64,000 bases of DNA from Ketobacter sp963922875. Lineage in GTDB: Bacteria > Pseudomonadota > Gammaproteobacteria > Pseudomonadales > Ketobacteraceae. A program made the position numbers and the translations under genes. The stretch covers positions 1 to 64,000 of the forward strand of contig CAWUJH010000006.1 of NCBI GenBank assembly GCA_963922875.1. The letters are read 5' to 3'. The notes beneath the pieces are model-generated. The model ran no database searches, was not told the origin of the DNA, and saw nothing but the letters and a program-made list of their open reading frames with translations. Position 1 is the stretch's first letter. Every line of letters begins with the position of its first letter. This document shows positions 17,285 to 26,048 of the stretch, piece after piece.

Positions 17285-18563
17285 ATTGACACTTCTAGAT
17301 ACCGCACCAAGGATTGGTAAAGTCATTGAAGCCATGGGTACTATGGTAAAAGTGAGTGGTGTGGATGCAAATGTGGGTGATCTTTGCGAGCTATTTGATC
17401 GAAACTCCAGTTATAGCTTAAAGGCTGAAGTAGTGGGTTTAAGAGACAGTTACACATTATTAACACCTTTAGGAGGGCTAACGGGTATTAACACGGCAAT
17501 GGAAGTTCGAGTTCTAAAGCAGGCATCAAGTGTGCCCGTTGGACCAGAGTTGTTAGGTCGGATTATCGATGCTCTGGGTAATCCATTAGATGATCTGGGT
17601 CCTCTTACTTGTCAGGCTACGACAGCACTATTAAGAGATACACCTAATCCGCTATCCCGACTCCCAGTTGCTAAAGTTTTTAAAACAGGTATTCGTGCCG
17701 TGGATGGCCTGTTAACAGTTGGACTCGGTCAGAGAGTTGGTATTTTCGCTTCGGCTGGTGGTGGCAAAAGTACTTTGCTCGGTATGCTAGCTCGGGGTTC
17801 AGAAGCCGAAATAAAAATCATTGTACTGGTTGGAGAGCGTGGTCGAGAGGTTTTGGAGTTCATCGAAGACTCGCTTGATAAAGAAACCAGGAAGAACTCT
17901 GTACTAATTGTGGCTACTTCTGATCGTCCTGCTATGGAACGCTGCCGAGCAGCTCTACTGGGCACTGCAATTGCTGAATATTTTCGTGACCAGGGTAAGA
18001 CCGTTTTATTGATGATGGATTCGATAACACGTTATGCCCGTGCGCTACGTGAAATCGGCCTGGCCATGGGCGAACCGCCGGCCAGGAGAGGGTTTCCCCC
18101 TTCAGTTTTTGCTAATTTGCCGATGTTGGTAGAGCGTGCTGGAAATAACGATAAAGGCCATATCACGGCGTTTTACACAGTATTGCTTGAAGATGAGCAA
18201 GAAGGGGAGGACCCAGTGGGAGAAGAAATACGCTCGTTGTTGGATGGGCATATGATCCTCTCCAGAAAATTGTCAGAGCGGTCACATTATCCAGCAATTG
18301 ATGTACTTAAAAGTGCTAGTCGAGTTATGACTCGGATAGTAAACAAGGAGCATGTTTCTGCTGCGCAAAAATTTAAAGAGCTTTTAGCAAAGTTTAACGA
18401 CATTGAACTTTTACTGCAAATTGGTGAGTTTCAAAAAGGCGCAGATGCTTTGGCGGATCAAGCCATAGACTCAATAGAGGAGCTAAATGATTTCCTTCGT
18501 CAAGATTCTGGGTACCAGGAGACTTTTGATGAAACGCAAAGTCGCCTAAAGTCCTTAGTGTAG
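17265..18563 (+). CDS. sctN: Type III secretion ATPase SctN
   Basis: 432 residues, the usual length for YscN/HrcN/FliI. Walker A is FASAGGGKSTLL (~161-172) and Walker B is VLLMMDSITRYARALREIG. VLVGERGREVLEFIEDSL and the signature GEPPARRGFPPSVFANLP are also present. It forms a hexamer at the export gate that unfolds substrates and removes chaperones. It overlaps sctL at its start and is followed 6 bases later by sctO. It is assigned to the injectisome, not the flagellum, by its neighbours. Confidence 0.97.
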   Translation: MSLLLDKLTLLDTAPRIGKVIEAMGTMVKVSGVDANVGDLCELFDRNSSYSLKAEVVGLRDSYTLLTPLGGLTGINTAMEVRVLKQASSVPVGPELLGRIIDALGNPLDDLGPLTCQATTALLRDTPNPLSRLPVAKVFKTGIRAVDGLLTVGLGQRVGIFASAGGGKSTLLGMLARGSEAEIKIIVLVGERGREVLEFIEDSLDKETRKNSVLIVATSDRPAMERCRAALLGTAIAEYFRDQGKTVLLMMDSITRYARALREIGLAMGEPPARRGFPPSVFANLPMLVERAGNNDKGHITAFYTVLLEDEQEGEDPVGEEIRSLLDGHMILSRKLSERSHYPAIDVLKSASRVMTRIVNKEHVSAAQKFKELLAKFNDIELLLQIGEFQKGADALADQAIDSIEELNDFLRQDSGYQETFDETQSRLKSLV

Positions 18564-18569
18564 ATTAGT

Positions 18570-19037
18570 ATGTTTAATACTTTGGAGCGAATTTATGAAC
18601 TACGTGAATATAAAATTGCGGAAGCCCAACGCGAGCTGCAAGCGAAATATAGGATATTAGAAGAATTACTTGCCCAAGCAGAACATTTAAAAGAAAGCAT
18701 CAATCAGTATCAACTAGAGTTTAAGCAGTTCCATTTGGTGGAGTTTGACTACCGGGGGCTATCTGGATCGAAGATTCAAGCACGCTTACGCCAAAAACGC
18801 TATCTGGAATGTGTCGTCTCAGATTTTGAAAACCGACTTCTAGAAACCAATATAAAAATTAACAATCTAAATCTGGAAATTGAAAATAACAAAAAGATAC
18901 TCAATAGAGAACGTTTAAAGAACCAAGGCCTTAACAAAAAACTGTCTATTGAGAAAGATAAAGTGAAACTTGAAAGGAATCGTAAAGAAGTGCGCGTGCT
19001 TGAAGAAAATTTTCGGCCTACAACTCACTGGAGTTAA
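18570..19037 (+). CDS. sctO: Type III secretion ATPase stalk SctO
   Basis: 155-residue, highly charged protein predicted to be almost wholly coiled coil (ELREYKIAEAQRELQAKYRI; NNLNLEIENNKKILNRERLK). This is as expected for the YscO/FliJ family, which works like the gamma subunit of F-ATPase inside the SctN hexamer. It sits directly after sctN. Sequence identity within this family is low, so the call relies on coiled coil, size and position. Its TAA overlaps the ATG of the next gene (TAATG). Confidence 0.85.
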   Translation: MFNTLERIYELREYKIAEAQRELQAKYRILEELLAQAEHLKESINQYQLEFKQFHLVEFDYRGLSGSKIQARLRQKRYLECVVSDFENRLLETNIKINNLNLEIENNKKILNRERLKNQGLNKKLSIEKDKVKLERNRKEVRVLEENFRPTTHWS

Positions 19038-19714
19038 TGATTGCGGTTATGTTTGTGAAAAAACAGTCGAATAGCATTCTCAATCCAGGACGAATAGTAA
19101 ACTATCCTATAAAGGTATGTGCTGAGACCTCTCAAAGGCTACAAAACACCATAGATAGCCCAGCGCTAAATGGTGACAAGAGTGCTTTTGATAGAGCAAT
19201 GAGTGGGAATAAGGACGGTGATAACACTAATGTCAAAGAAACTAGCAATAATAGTAGCGATCCCGACTTAACTGATAAAAAGGACGTTGTCAAAAAGGAG
19301 CTTAATAAAGATAAGCTTGTTATTTGCTTCGGCGAAGGCTTCGATGCCCGTACAGCATTCCAGTTCTCCCCCAGTGCGGTTCGTTCATCTGTAGCATCAT
19401 CAACCTGGGATAGAGTAGAACTTAGTGACTTGTTGATGAAGCATGCTCAACAATTATCTATTCAGCTGTCAGATAGAGGTGCTGATGGCGTAAACAACAT
19501 TCTCATTAAAACCGGAGAAACTCTCGGGAATTCTCATATTTTGCTAACTAAAGATTCCAATGGTTGGCATCTTCGCTGTTCTTGCCCTGATCGTTATGTC
19601 GCGCTATGGATGGAGAAAGTTATGCCGGATTTGGTGCAACGTTTTGCAAGCCGAAAGCTTGGAAAGCTAGTTGTGGAAATTGAAAATATGAGAGAGAAAG
19701 AAGATGGTCAGTAG
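19037..19714 (+). CDS. sctP: Type III secretion needle-length/switch protein SctP (HpaP-like)
   Basis: 225 residues, starting in a TAATG overlap with sctO. The N-terminal ~95 residues are polar and probably disordered (Asn/Asp/Lys-rich). A folded C-terminal domain (~125-220) contains ILLTKDSNGWHLRCSCPDRY, then VMPDLVQRFASRKLGKLVVE. This recalls the HpaP/HrpP and FliK C-terminal (T3S4-like) pattern. It is shorter than YscP, closer to the HpaP size. Position after sctO is the usual place of sctP. The domain call is by pattern only. Confidence 0.7.
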   Translation: MIAVMFVKKQSNSILNPGRIVNYPIKVCAETSQRLQNTIDSPALNGDKSAFDRAMSGNKDGDNTNVKETSNNSSDPDLTDKKDVVKKELNKDKLVICFGEGFDARTAFQFSPSAVRSSVASSTWDRVELSDLLMKHAQQLSIQLSDRGADGVNNILIKTGETLGNSHILLTKDSNGWHLRCSCPDRYVALWMEKVMPDLVQRFASRKLGKLVVEIENMREKEDGQ

Positions 19715-20999
19715 TCGTTGGAAGGCGTTCTTTGTTTTTTTTATAAGTTTTTTTGGAACTTCCTGTGCCATTAACTCAGAGCTGATTATATTTTCAAATC
19801 CGTCGGTTTCTGCAATTGAAGATGTTGACAGTTTCTGGAAGGAGCGGGTCCAGTACCCGCTACACGTTGAATACTTTCATGCCAAAGATCGTCTAGGTAA
19901 GGATTGGGAGATTGCAGTCGCTGATTCTCATGGTGGTTTAAAAAAGCAATCAAATATACCGATACTAGTACTTGTTCATGGTCGTGGAGCCAACCTGGGA
20001 TACTTTTCTCAGCTAATAGAGGCTTCCGTAGCGAACGGTATTCGAGTTATTGCATTTGACTTGCCAGGCTATGGAAAGTCGTTGCCAGGCAATTTACAGA
20101 ATGACATTCCACGCTCATTGGAGGATACCCGCGAACTTGTTTATGACGTACTTGTTAAGCAAAAAAATATTGGCAGAGCAACTTATCTTGGGCATTCTAT
20201 GGGTGGTCAGTGGGTAATTGGCTATGCTCTTAAATATCCAGAGTCGGTAGAAAAAATTATTCTCGAATCCAGTTATGGACTGGAAGAGTATGGCGCCTAT
20301 TTGGCTCTTGACGAATCGCAACTAATACCAGCCTTTGATCCTGCCTATTTGAATGATTATTCCCAGTGGCAAAGGGCATGGAAGCCTTTGGGCTTGCTAG
20401 AGCAAGAATTTGAAAAAACACCTGAAGATATTGAAAACACCTATAAGTTAAAAGTGGACCCAGAATCAGGTGCACCTGTGGGAGGCTATTTTTATCAGAC
20501 CAGTCGAGATGGTGATTTTTTAACGAAAACTCGAATAGAGATGACTCTCTCTCATTTCGAAGAATATAAACGTTATGTAAAAACATCCGTTTGGGACATA
20601 TACTGTCAAGGAGTTGAGGTCCTGCGTAATAATCCAAAGAGTCTTTTTAAGCGATTGCGTGAAATCAATGTTCCTGTATTTCTAGCTTTCGGTGAGCTGG
20701 ACCCCTACCTTCCTAATAGTTTATTTAGTGGTAATCGAGACTTAAAGGGTGAGTTGATTAGAGGCGTGTATAATCAACTTTTGAGTACAGGCAGGGAGCC
20801 AGCTATCATTATGTATCCAGAATCAGGCCATGTTCCACATGCCGATGCTGCTGAAAATTTTGCGAGTGATGTTATTGAGTTTGTACAAACAGGAAAGCTT
20901 GGTGATCTTCGCCCGTCACCTGTTAGTTTTAAAACACATAGATCAGAAACCAGTAGCTCTAAGACACGCAGTACCATGAGTGTTTATAACGGCTGGTGA
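19704..20999 (+). CDS. Alpha/beta hydrolase, probable exported or lipoprotein, coupled to sctP
   Basis: 431 residues. The start overlaps the end of sctP by 11 bases, so it is translationally linked to the T3SS operon. Residues 4-20 are hydrophobic and end in FGTSC (Cys21), a weak lipobox. The hydrolase fold has HGRG (92-95, oxyanion region), the nucleophile Ser165 in LGHSMGGQW, an acid in AFGELDPYLP and His in PESGHVPHAD. An insertion at ~200-300 forms a large cap. The tail after ~400 is Ser/Thr/Lys-rich. Substrate is unknown. It could be an envelope hydrolase, or a secreted factor hitch-hiking on the operon. Confidence 0.85.
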   Translation: MVSSRWKAFFVFFISFFGTSCAINSELIIFSNPSVSAIEDVDSFWKERVQYPLHVEYFHAKDRLGKDWEIAVADSHGGLKKQSNIPILVLVHGRGANLGYFSQLIEASVANGIRVIAFDLPGYGKSLPGNLQNDIPRSLEDTRELVYDVLVKQKNIGRATYLGHSMGGQWVIGYALKYPESVEKIILESSYGLEEYGAYLALDESQLIPAFDPAYLNDYSQWQRAWKPLGLLEQEFEKTPEDIENTYKLKVDPESGAPVGGYFYQTSRDGDFLTKTRIEMTLSHFEEYKRYVKTSVWDIYCQGVEVLRNNPKSLFKRLREINVPVFLAFGELDPYLPNSLFSGNRDLKGELIRGVYNQLLSTGREPAIIMYPESGHVPHADAAENFASDVIEFVQTGKLGDLRPSPVSFKTHRSETSSSKTRSTMSVYNGW

Positions 21000-21071
21000 G
21001 TTAACGTCTCATGGCTATGATTAACCGCTTGAATCCTGTTAACCGTAACTAAAACCATACATTTTAGCCTT

Positions 21072-21892
21072 TATTGTAGGGCTACAATGAGGTGCAAAGT
21101 ACGACGTAGCTTGGTTGCCAGCTCAGTTCGTAACTCAGTAAAAGGCTCTAGATCCGATAGGTGATTGAGCCAGCAGGTGCCGTAGGCACTTAAACATGAA
21201 GTGTAGTGAAAACGGTGGCTTCCGTGGGGTCGTAGCTAATCAATAGATTCTTTGGTGCGTATTCGGTCAAAGTTTTGCCAATGATAGCGTTTCAACAGGT
21301 TTCCCCCCCAACCAGGCAATATTATAATTGGGACAACACCGTAGATAACTCTTTGTGAAATTGTTTAAATAAAGAAAATGTCATTCTCAGGTGACTGGCT
21401 GAATGTTTCTTTAATGTTGCAGCAAGTTTCGCGGGGTTTAACAAGGTAAATTTTGGAATCACAATCTACGTTGCACCATGGGTTAAGTTAAGGTGAGCCA
21501 AATTTCCCATCCGGAGGTGTCAAACGTTAGGCTTGAACAATGAACAATGCGATCATTTTCGGTGACTACTAATAACAACCTTAGGCTCGGCGTCATCGAC
21601 GATAAAGTTAGCCCGCGCAATGGGAAAATCGAGGTCGATGGGAACGTAAGCGGTCTTTGCCTTTCTTGAGGATGTCCGGTTATGATTCAGTGGCAAGCTG
21701 TGTCAAGTAGTCAGATTATTAAGCTGTGCTTGCCAGTATTCTCGGGTTTCTGTGGTCGAAAAGGCTGATTCGGAATTGTAATTGTGCATCCAATCCGTGT
21801 ATTGCCAATGGGTTTGTGGCAGTTTGGGGTTTAGGATACAGGCTTCATAGCAAAGGGCTAATTCTTTTGTCCTTAATTCTGTGTAATTATGG
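21072..21892 (-). pseudogene. Decayed non-ribosomal peptide synthetase remnant (condensation + adenylation pieces)
   Basis: Reading the minus strand from 21892 downwards gives pieces in order. First comes a condensation-domain end (ELALCYEACILNPKLPQTHW, then REYWQAQL). Next are adenylation motif A3-like TAYVPIDLDFPIARANFIVD (about 21570-21660), then SLTFDTSGWEIWLTLT (A4-like, ~21484-21533). These are followed by HGAT-stop-IVIPKFTLLNPAKLA, YCLVGGE, NLLISYDPTEATVFTTLHV and a C-terminal-like ELRTELATKL. Several in-frame stops, at least two frame changes and large internal deletions separate them, so it cannot make a working enzyme. No intact NRPS gene lies nearby. The pieces keep the correct domain order, which argues against chance. 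Confidence 0.8.
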
Positions 21893-22029
21893 TTTCAATT
21901 TCATTCTTTTTATTACTGATGTCTTTTGGTAGCCGTAAGTCGCAGTGGCTCGATAACCATGGAACAAACTATGACCTGCAGACAAGCTATGATGGTAGAA
22001 TGAATGCGGGCGCCTCCGCTAAATGGTAA
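21889..22029 (+). CDS. Small ORF of doubtful reality (46 residues)
   Basis: ATG at 21889 opens a short frame with a hydrophobic start (SISFFLLLMSF) and a polar aromatic end (TNYDLQTSYDGRMNAGASAK, then W). It has no clear ribosome site and lies at the edge of the decayed NRPS region. It may be a gene fragment or chance. The rest of 21893-22124 holds nothing else that I can support. Confidence 0.2.
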   Translation: MVSISFFLLLMSFGSRKSQWLDNHGTNYDLQTSYDGRMNAGASAKW

Positions 22030-22124
22030 GTTAAACTTACATGATGGCCGGTTACATTAGGCCGCTGACAGGCACAAAGTAAATCATGGCTTATTTTTAA
22101 CAGTAAGCTAATTCTGGATTAAAT

Positions 22125-22373
22125 ATGAAAATACTCGTTAGAAACCTAGATCGCACCACTACTGAAGAAGAATTGAAGAGTTTGTTTCTGGAATTTGGTG
22201 CTGTGCAATCCTGTAACATCGTTATGGATCAAAGTAGTGGTAAGTCTAAGGGTTTCGGCTTCGTTGAAATGCCAAAACCGGGTGATGCCAAGGCAGCGAT
22301 TAAAAATATCAACAACAAGACCATTGGTGGTAATAAGGTGCGAGTCAAAAAAGCAGAGGAAAAAAGCGCCTAG
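22125..22373 (+). CDS. Small RNA-binding protein with one RRM
   Basis: 82 residues, a single RNA-recognition motif. RNP2-like ILVRNLD lies at 3-9, and RNP1 is KGFGFVEMP near residue 43. The C-terminus is basic (KVRVKKAEEKSA). Stand-alone RRM proteins of this size are found in many bacteria and are often cold-induced; their targets are mostly unknown. It is a single gene, about 100 bases from any decayed sequence. Confidence 0.93.
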   Translation: MKILVRNLDRTTTEEELKSLFLEFGAVQSCNIVMDQSSGKSKGFGFVEMPKPGDAKAAIKNINNKTIGGNKVRVKKAEEKSA

Positions 22374-22497
22374 TTTTCTACAGTATTCAATATCCTGTTT
22401 TTAAACCAGCAGCCAATTCTCGTAGTTTCATCACTTTGCGAGTGGTTGTTTCGCTTTATGGGATGGCCTGTTAAGGTGTTGGCTGCTTGGTTGGACG

Positions 22498-23040
22498 TTA
22501 AAGTGCCGCTATTAATTCTGGTTTTACCTGATTTACCCAGCCTTCGATGCGTGACTCGGTGTCTATCTTTTGTGATTTGTTATCGATGGCTAAACCGACG
22601 AAATGACCATCGATAACGGCATCAGATGCCGTGAAGGTATAGCCATCGGTGCTCCAAGACCCTACTACCTTGGCCCCTCGGCTGCTGAAGATGTTGTACA
22701 GTTTCGCCATACCATTAACATAGCGATCACCGTACTTTTCCTGGTTGCCGACGCCGTACAGGGCAACCGTTTTATCGGAAAGATCGACGTTATCCAGCTG
22801 CGGTACGAATTCAGCCCAACTACCGTTCTTTACATTATTATGAGCGCCGGGTAGGTCACCCTCGCCGTAGGTTGCGGTTCCCAGGATCAGCACGGGGTAA
22901 CTGAGTAAATCTTCTAAAGTTGTGCGGTTGATATTGAGCGGTTTAGCGACTAATTCTTCTCCAAGTTTTGCTGCAATTTTTTTCCCCACCAGCCGGGTTG
23001 TGCCGGTATCCGTACCAAAAAACAGGCCAATTTTAGTCAT
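22498..23040 (-). CDS. Flavodoxin
   Basis: 180 residues from the ATG at 23040 (MTKIGLFFGTDTG), with AAGGAG upstream; a longer frame adds 25 unlikely residues. FMN phosphate loop: FGTDTGTTRLVGKKIA. Isoalloxazine loops: LGTATYGEGDLPGAHNN and YGVGNQEKYGDRYVNGM. Long-chain flavodoxin with the inserted loop, a soluble one-electron carrier that can replace ferredoxin under iron limitation. It is transcribed alone. Confidence 0.95.
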   Translation of the reverse strand: MTKIGLFFGTDTGTTRLVGKKIAAKLGEELVAKPLNINRTTLEDLLSYPVLILGTATYGEGDLPGAHNNVKNGSWAEFVPQLDNVDLSDKTVALYGVGNQEKYGDRYVNGMAKLYNIFSSRGAKVVGSWSTDGYTFTASDAVIDGHFVGLAIDNKSQKIDTESRIEGWVNQVKPELIAAL

Positions 23041-23520
23041 CTTTATTTTACTCCTTAAATTCCATAGAAACAGGATATTGCTTATGGCTGAGTACAAAAG
23101 CAAAGTTCGAACCACCTGGCTTTGAGTATAAATAGCAATAGAATCAAGGTATTAAAAAGTAGGGTCAGTTTGGGTGGAGGGCTTGGTATGTCTTGGTTAG
23201 CGCATTGTAAGTTTTGTGACATAGATTTAAATGGTAGACTTTTCATTGACATTGATGCGTTGAAACTTCGACAACTGATATCTTTTCTACCCTGATTTGT
23301 GTGTTATTGATTGAGTGGCTTGATGTTTGCAGTCGGTTGTGTGGATACCGTAATAAGGGGTTTCCTTTGGTGATGCATTTTAGTCGCTAGTGATGCTGGT
23401 GTTTACGCGAATTGAGAGAGTTAACTGCTAACAACAGGATTTTTCAGGGCGGCGCACCTCAATAGCCAGTAAGGCGACATTGGGTGTGTAATGTGACAAA
23501 ACTTACATGGGTGGCTGGAC
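23041..23520. other. Gene-poor intergenic region
   Basis: 480 bases between the divergent flavodoxin and oxidoreductase genes. One small plus-strand frame (23188-23295) is listed separately; no RNA gene, repeat or strong promoter was recognised. Confidence 0.5.
23188..23295 (+). CDS. Possible small protein (35 residues) with CxxC
   Basis: ATG at 23188 has GGAGG 7 bases upstream, which is a good ribosome site. The product contains HCKFCD and a hydrophobic/charged tail (IDIDALKLRQLISFLP). No family is recognised. It may be chance in a 480-base gap. Confidence 0.25.
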   Translation: MSWLAHCKFCDIDLNGRLFIDIDALKLRQLISFLP

Positions 23521-25059
23521 ATGTTAAATGGTGTCAGATCTTGTGGGAAAGTGAGTGTGGCAATTGTAGGGGGCGGCGTTGCGGGCTCTACTATTGCTTT
23601 ACGGTTGTCTGAATTGGGCATTCAGGTCACCTTGTTTGATAAAGGTGACAGCCTGGTTAGCGGCCCTCCTATTTGTCACCTTCATGCAGGTGGGAATCTA
23701 TATCGAGAGCTATCCGATGAACATTGCTTACTGTTATTGAGACAATCAATTGATACCGCAAAAGTGTTTCCGCAAAGTATTAACCGTCGCCCAACGGTAA
23801 TAGCGGTTCCAAAAGATGATTGTGGCGATCCGGCAGATTTGCTGCCTCGGTTGTTAATGTTGCAAAACTGCTACCGAGAATTGGTGAGACAAAATATTTC
23901 GAATCGCGTGTTGGGGAATCCGGAACACTATTTTTGTGTTTACCAGCGGGATCAGTTGGAAAAACTAGCGTCTCGACCCCTGCCTGATAAAGCTAAATCT
24001 AATGATGACTGGTTAATTCCAGTGGCAAAGAATATGGAGTTAGATAAGCTTAAATATCCAGTTTTCTTGGTGCAAGAACATGGGATTAGTGCTTTTAGAT
24101 TTGCAGCTATTGTGTCATTGGCCGTTGAAAAGTTACCAAGCTGCTCAGTGAACCTGAGACGTCAGGTGGTAGCTGTGGAATCTAACGGCAGTGATAAAGT
24201 AAACCTTGGCGAAAAATATTGGAAAGTGTCCTCCACCGACATAACTACAGGCGCATCCTTCGAGGATGATTTTGACTTTGTTGTAAATGCTTGTGGATTT
24301 AGAAGCGGTGAGCTGGACGATATGGTACACGCAAGGCGTGAGCGCTTGGTAGAATTTAAAGCCGCTTATATTGCGCAATGGCCGGATGCTGTGGGTCAGT
24401 GGCCAGAAGTGATCGTGCATGGCGAGCGCGGTACTCCTCGGGGGATGGCGCAATTAACACCTTATGCCGATGGCTTTTTTCAGCTTCATGGTATGACAGA
24501 AGAAGTGACGCTTTTTCGCGATGGGCTTGTGAAATCGAGTGTTGAAAGCTCGCAACCCGAGCTGCCTAAGCATTTTATTCAGAAGATAGAGTCGCACTGG
24601 CCGGCGTCGTTAATCGAGCAGCGTACGCAACGATCCATTGAGCATGTGGCGCAATTCATTCCGGCTTTTGCCACAGCAGAAGTGGCGGCGAAACCGCTTT
24701 ATGGAGCTCAACAGATTCCGGGCGACGATGCCAGTCTGCGTGCGGCTGATTTGTCATTCCATGGCGAGCGCTATGCGAGAACCGAAATAGTTAAAGCGTC
24801 GTCAGCCCTGACGGCCGCTGACCAATTGCTCAACCACCTTGTTGCTATTGGTTTAGTCAACAGTGGAGTTACACCTCAACAAATCACCACGCACTATTTC
24901 CCTGTGACTCGTCAATGTGATGAACAGGAAGTCACCCAGCGTGCTCAACAAATGGCGGTGGAACGCCACTACCCAGAGAGCTTGGCGCTAAAGCTTTATT
25001 CGAAAACAAGGCAGCCTGGTGCTGGGGTACTGGCAACTGCTCCGAGTTCCTTCAGTTAA
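23521..25059 (+). CDS. FAD-dependent oxidoreductase (DAO-like fold)
   Basis: 512 residues. The N-terminal dinucleotide-binding motif VAIVGGGVAGSTIALRLSEL is followed by the acidic end of strand 2 (VTLFDKGDS). A middle strand region reads DFDFVVNACGFRSGELDD, the usual FAD-contact pattern of the D-amino-acid-oxidase/glycerol-3-phosphate dehydrogenase superfamily. Substrate is not recognisable. There is no signal peptide. The gene stands alone, with long non-coding gaps on both sides. Confidence 0.85.
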   Translation: MLNGVRSCGKVSVAIVGGGVAGSTIALRLSELGIQVTLFDKGDSLVSGPPICHLHAGGNLYRELSDEHCLLLLRQSIDTAKVFPQSINRRPTVIAVPKDDCGDPADLLPRLLMLQNCYRELVRQNISNRVLGNPEHYFCVYQRDQLEKLASRPLPDKAKSNDDWLIPVAKNMELDKLKYPVFLVQEHGISAFRFAAIVSLAVEKLPSCSVNLRRQVVAVESNGSDKVNLGEKYWKVSSTDITTGASFEDDFDFVVNACGFRSGELDDMVHARRERLVEFKAAYIAQWPDAVGQWPEVIVHGERGTPRGMAQLTPYADGFFQLHGMTEEVTLFRDGLVKSSVESSQPELPKHFIQKIESHWPASLIEQRTQRSIEHVAQFIPAFATAEVAAKPLYGAQQIPGDDASLRAADLSFHGERYARTEIVKASSALTAADQLLNHLVAIGLVNSGVTPQQITTHYFPVTRQCDEQEVTQRAQQMAVERHYPESLALKLYSKTRQPGAGVLATAPSSFS

Positions 25060-25385
25060 TTACTCGTATAATTTTCCGATCTATAAACTTCTTGTGGCCT
25101 GATAGTACCAATCGAATAGGGTTATGTGGCAGTTTTGTGAAATTTACATTGCAATCGATAAGGATGTATTCTAAAAAGCCCAGAAGAACAAAGGCTCAGT
25201 ACCCACTCAGCAGTGTACAAATTTTTCAAGCACCATTTGTTGAGGACATTTAATCAGGATGTGAGCCAGGGTTGCCCAGTGCATTAATAGATTTTGTAGT
25301 CAATACGTTTGGTTCTGTATACGTCTGAAGGGTGTAGAAATCCGACGGCGGAAAAGGCGAGTGTTGCTGTCAAACGGAGTATGTT
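25060..25385. other. Intergenic region without recognised features
   Basis: 326 bases between the oxidoreductase and the next membrane protein. No gene longer than about 20 codons with a ribosome site, and no clear terminator hairpin, was seen. Confidence 0.5.
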
Positions 25386-26048
25386 TTGAATTTTCAATGC
25401 AGCAAAGAATCAACTAAGTTTTTGTGCTTGTTGTTATTAGTAGATCTCGCCTTTATAGTTGTACATATTTTTTACAGTATGGGGCTGGTGTCAGATCCAC
25501 TGTTTTCAATTGAGACAGACTTTGGTTTCGCAGAGGTTTTCCAATATATAAAGGAATACTGGATCGTTGCGATGCTGCTTATTTTGACCATAAAAAGTAG
25601 TCGAGTTATTTATTTTTCGTGGGCTTTGTTGTTCCTGTATTTATTGCTGGATGATTCTTTAAGAATTCACGAAAAGTTAGGTGCAAATATGGTTGATTAT
25701 TTTGATTTCAAGCCAGTACCTAACATATTACGAGCCCAGGATTTCGGAGAATTGAGTGTATCCATGCTGTTTGGTGCGGCGTTGTTCTCCGCGATTGGCG
25801 TGGCTTATTTTTTCAGTGACAAATTAGAAAAGCAAATTTCGAAAACTATTTTTGGCTTGGTTATGATGTTGGCATTCTTCGGTGTTTTAGTGGATTTGCT
25901 GCATATGGCCATACCCTGGTGGAAGCCATTGTTCGGGTTGATTGAAGATGGTGGCGAAATGTTTATAGTGAGCATAATCGTCTGGTATGTTTTTATGTTG
26001 AAGTTGACACCCACCACTTTTGTTGGTGACAACTCCGAACACCGTTAG
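25386..26048 (+). CDS. Hypothetical integral membrane protein
   Basis: 220 residues, TTG start; no convincing alternative. About six hydrophobic segments (LLLLVDLAFIVVHIFYSMG; IVAMLLILTI; FSWALLFLYLLL; SMLFGAALFSAIGVAYFF; FGLVMMLAFFGVLVDLL; FIVSIIVWYVFML). Acidic and histidine residues (LDDSLRIHEKLG) lie between helices 3 and 4. No family recognised. The 3' end overlaps the convergent ABC permease gene by 4 bases. Confidence 0.75.
   Translation: MNFQCSKESTKFLCLLLLVDLAFIVVHIFYSMGLVSDPLFSIETDFGFAEVFQYIKEYWIVAMLLILTIKSSRVIYFSWALLFLYLLLDDSLRIHEKLGANMVDYFDFKPVPNILRAQDFGELSVSMLFGAALFSAIGVAYFFSDKLEKQISKTIFGLVMMLAFFGVLVDLLHMAIPWWKPLFGLIEDGGEMFIVSIIVWYVFMLKLTPTTFVGDNSEHR

Noticed and set aside
2237..19714. 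Flagellar gene cluster
   Set aside because: FliO-, FliP-, FlhA- and FliI-like genes could suggest flagella, but a secretin (SctC), an FHA-type SctD and an SctJ lipoprotein are present, and no flagellin, hook or rod genes were seen.
21726..21932. 68-residue plus-strand ORF
   Set aside because: It lies antisense to the condensation-domain relic, which explains the sequence better; it has no ribosome site.
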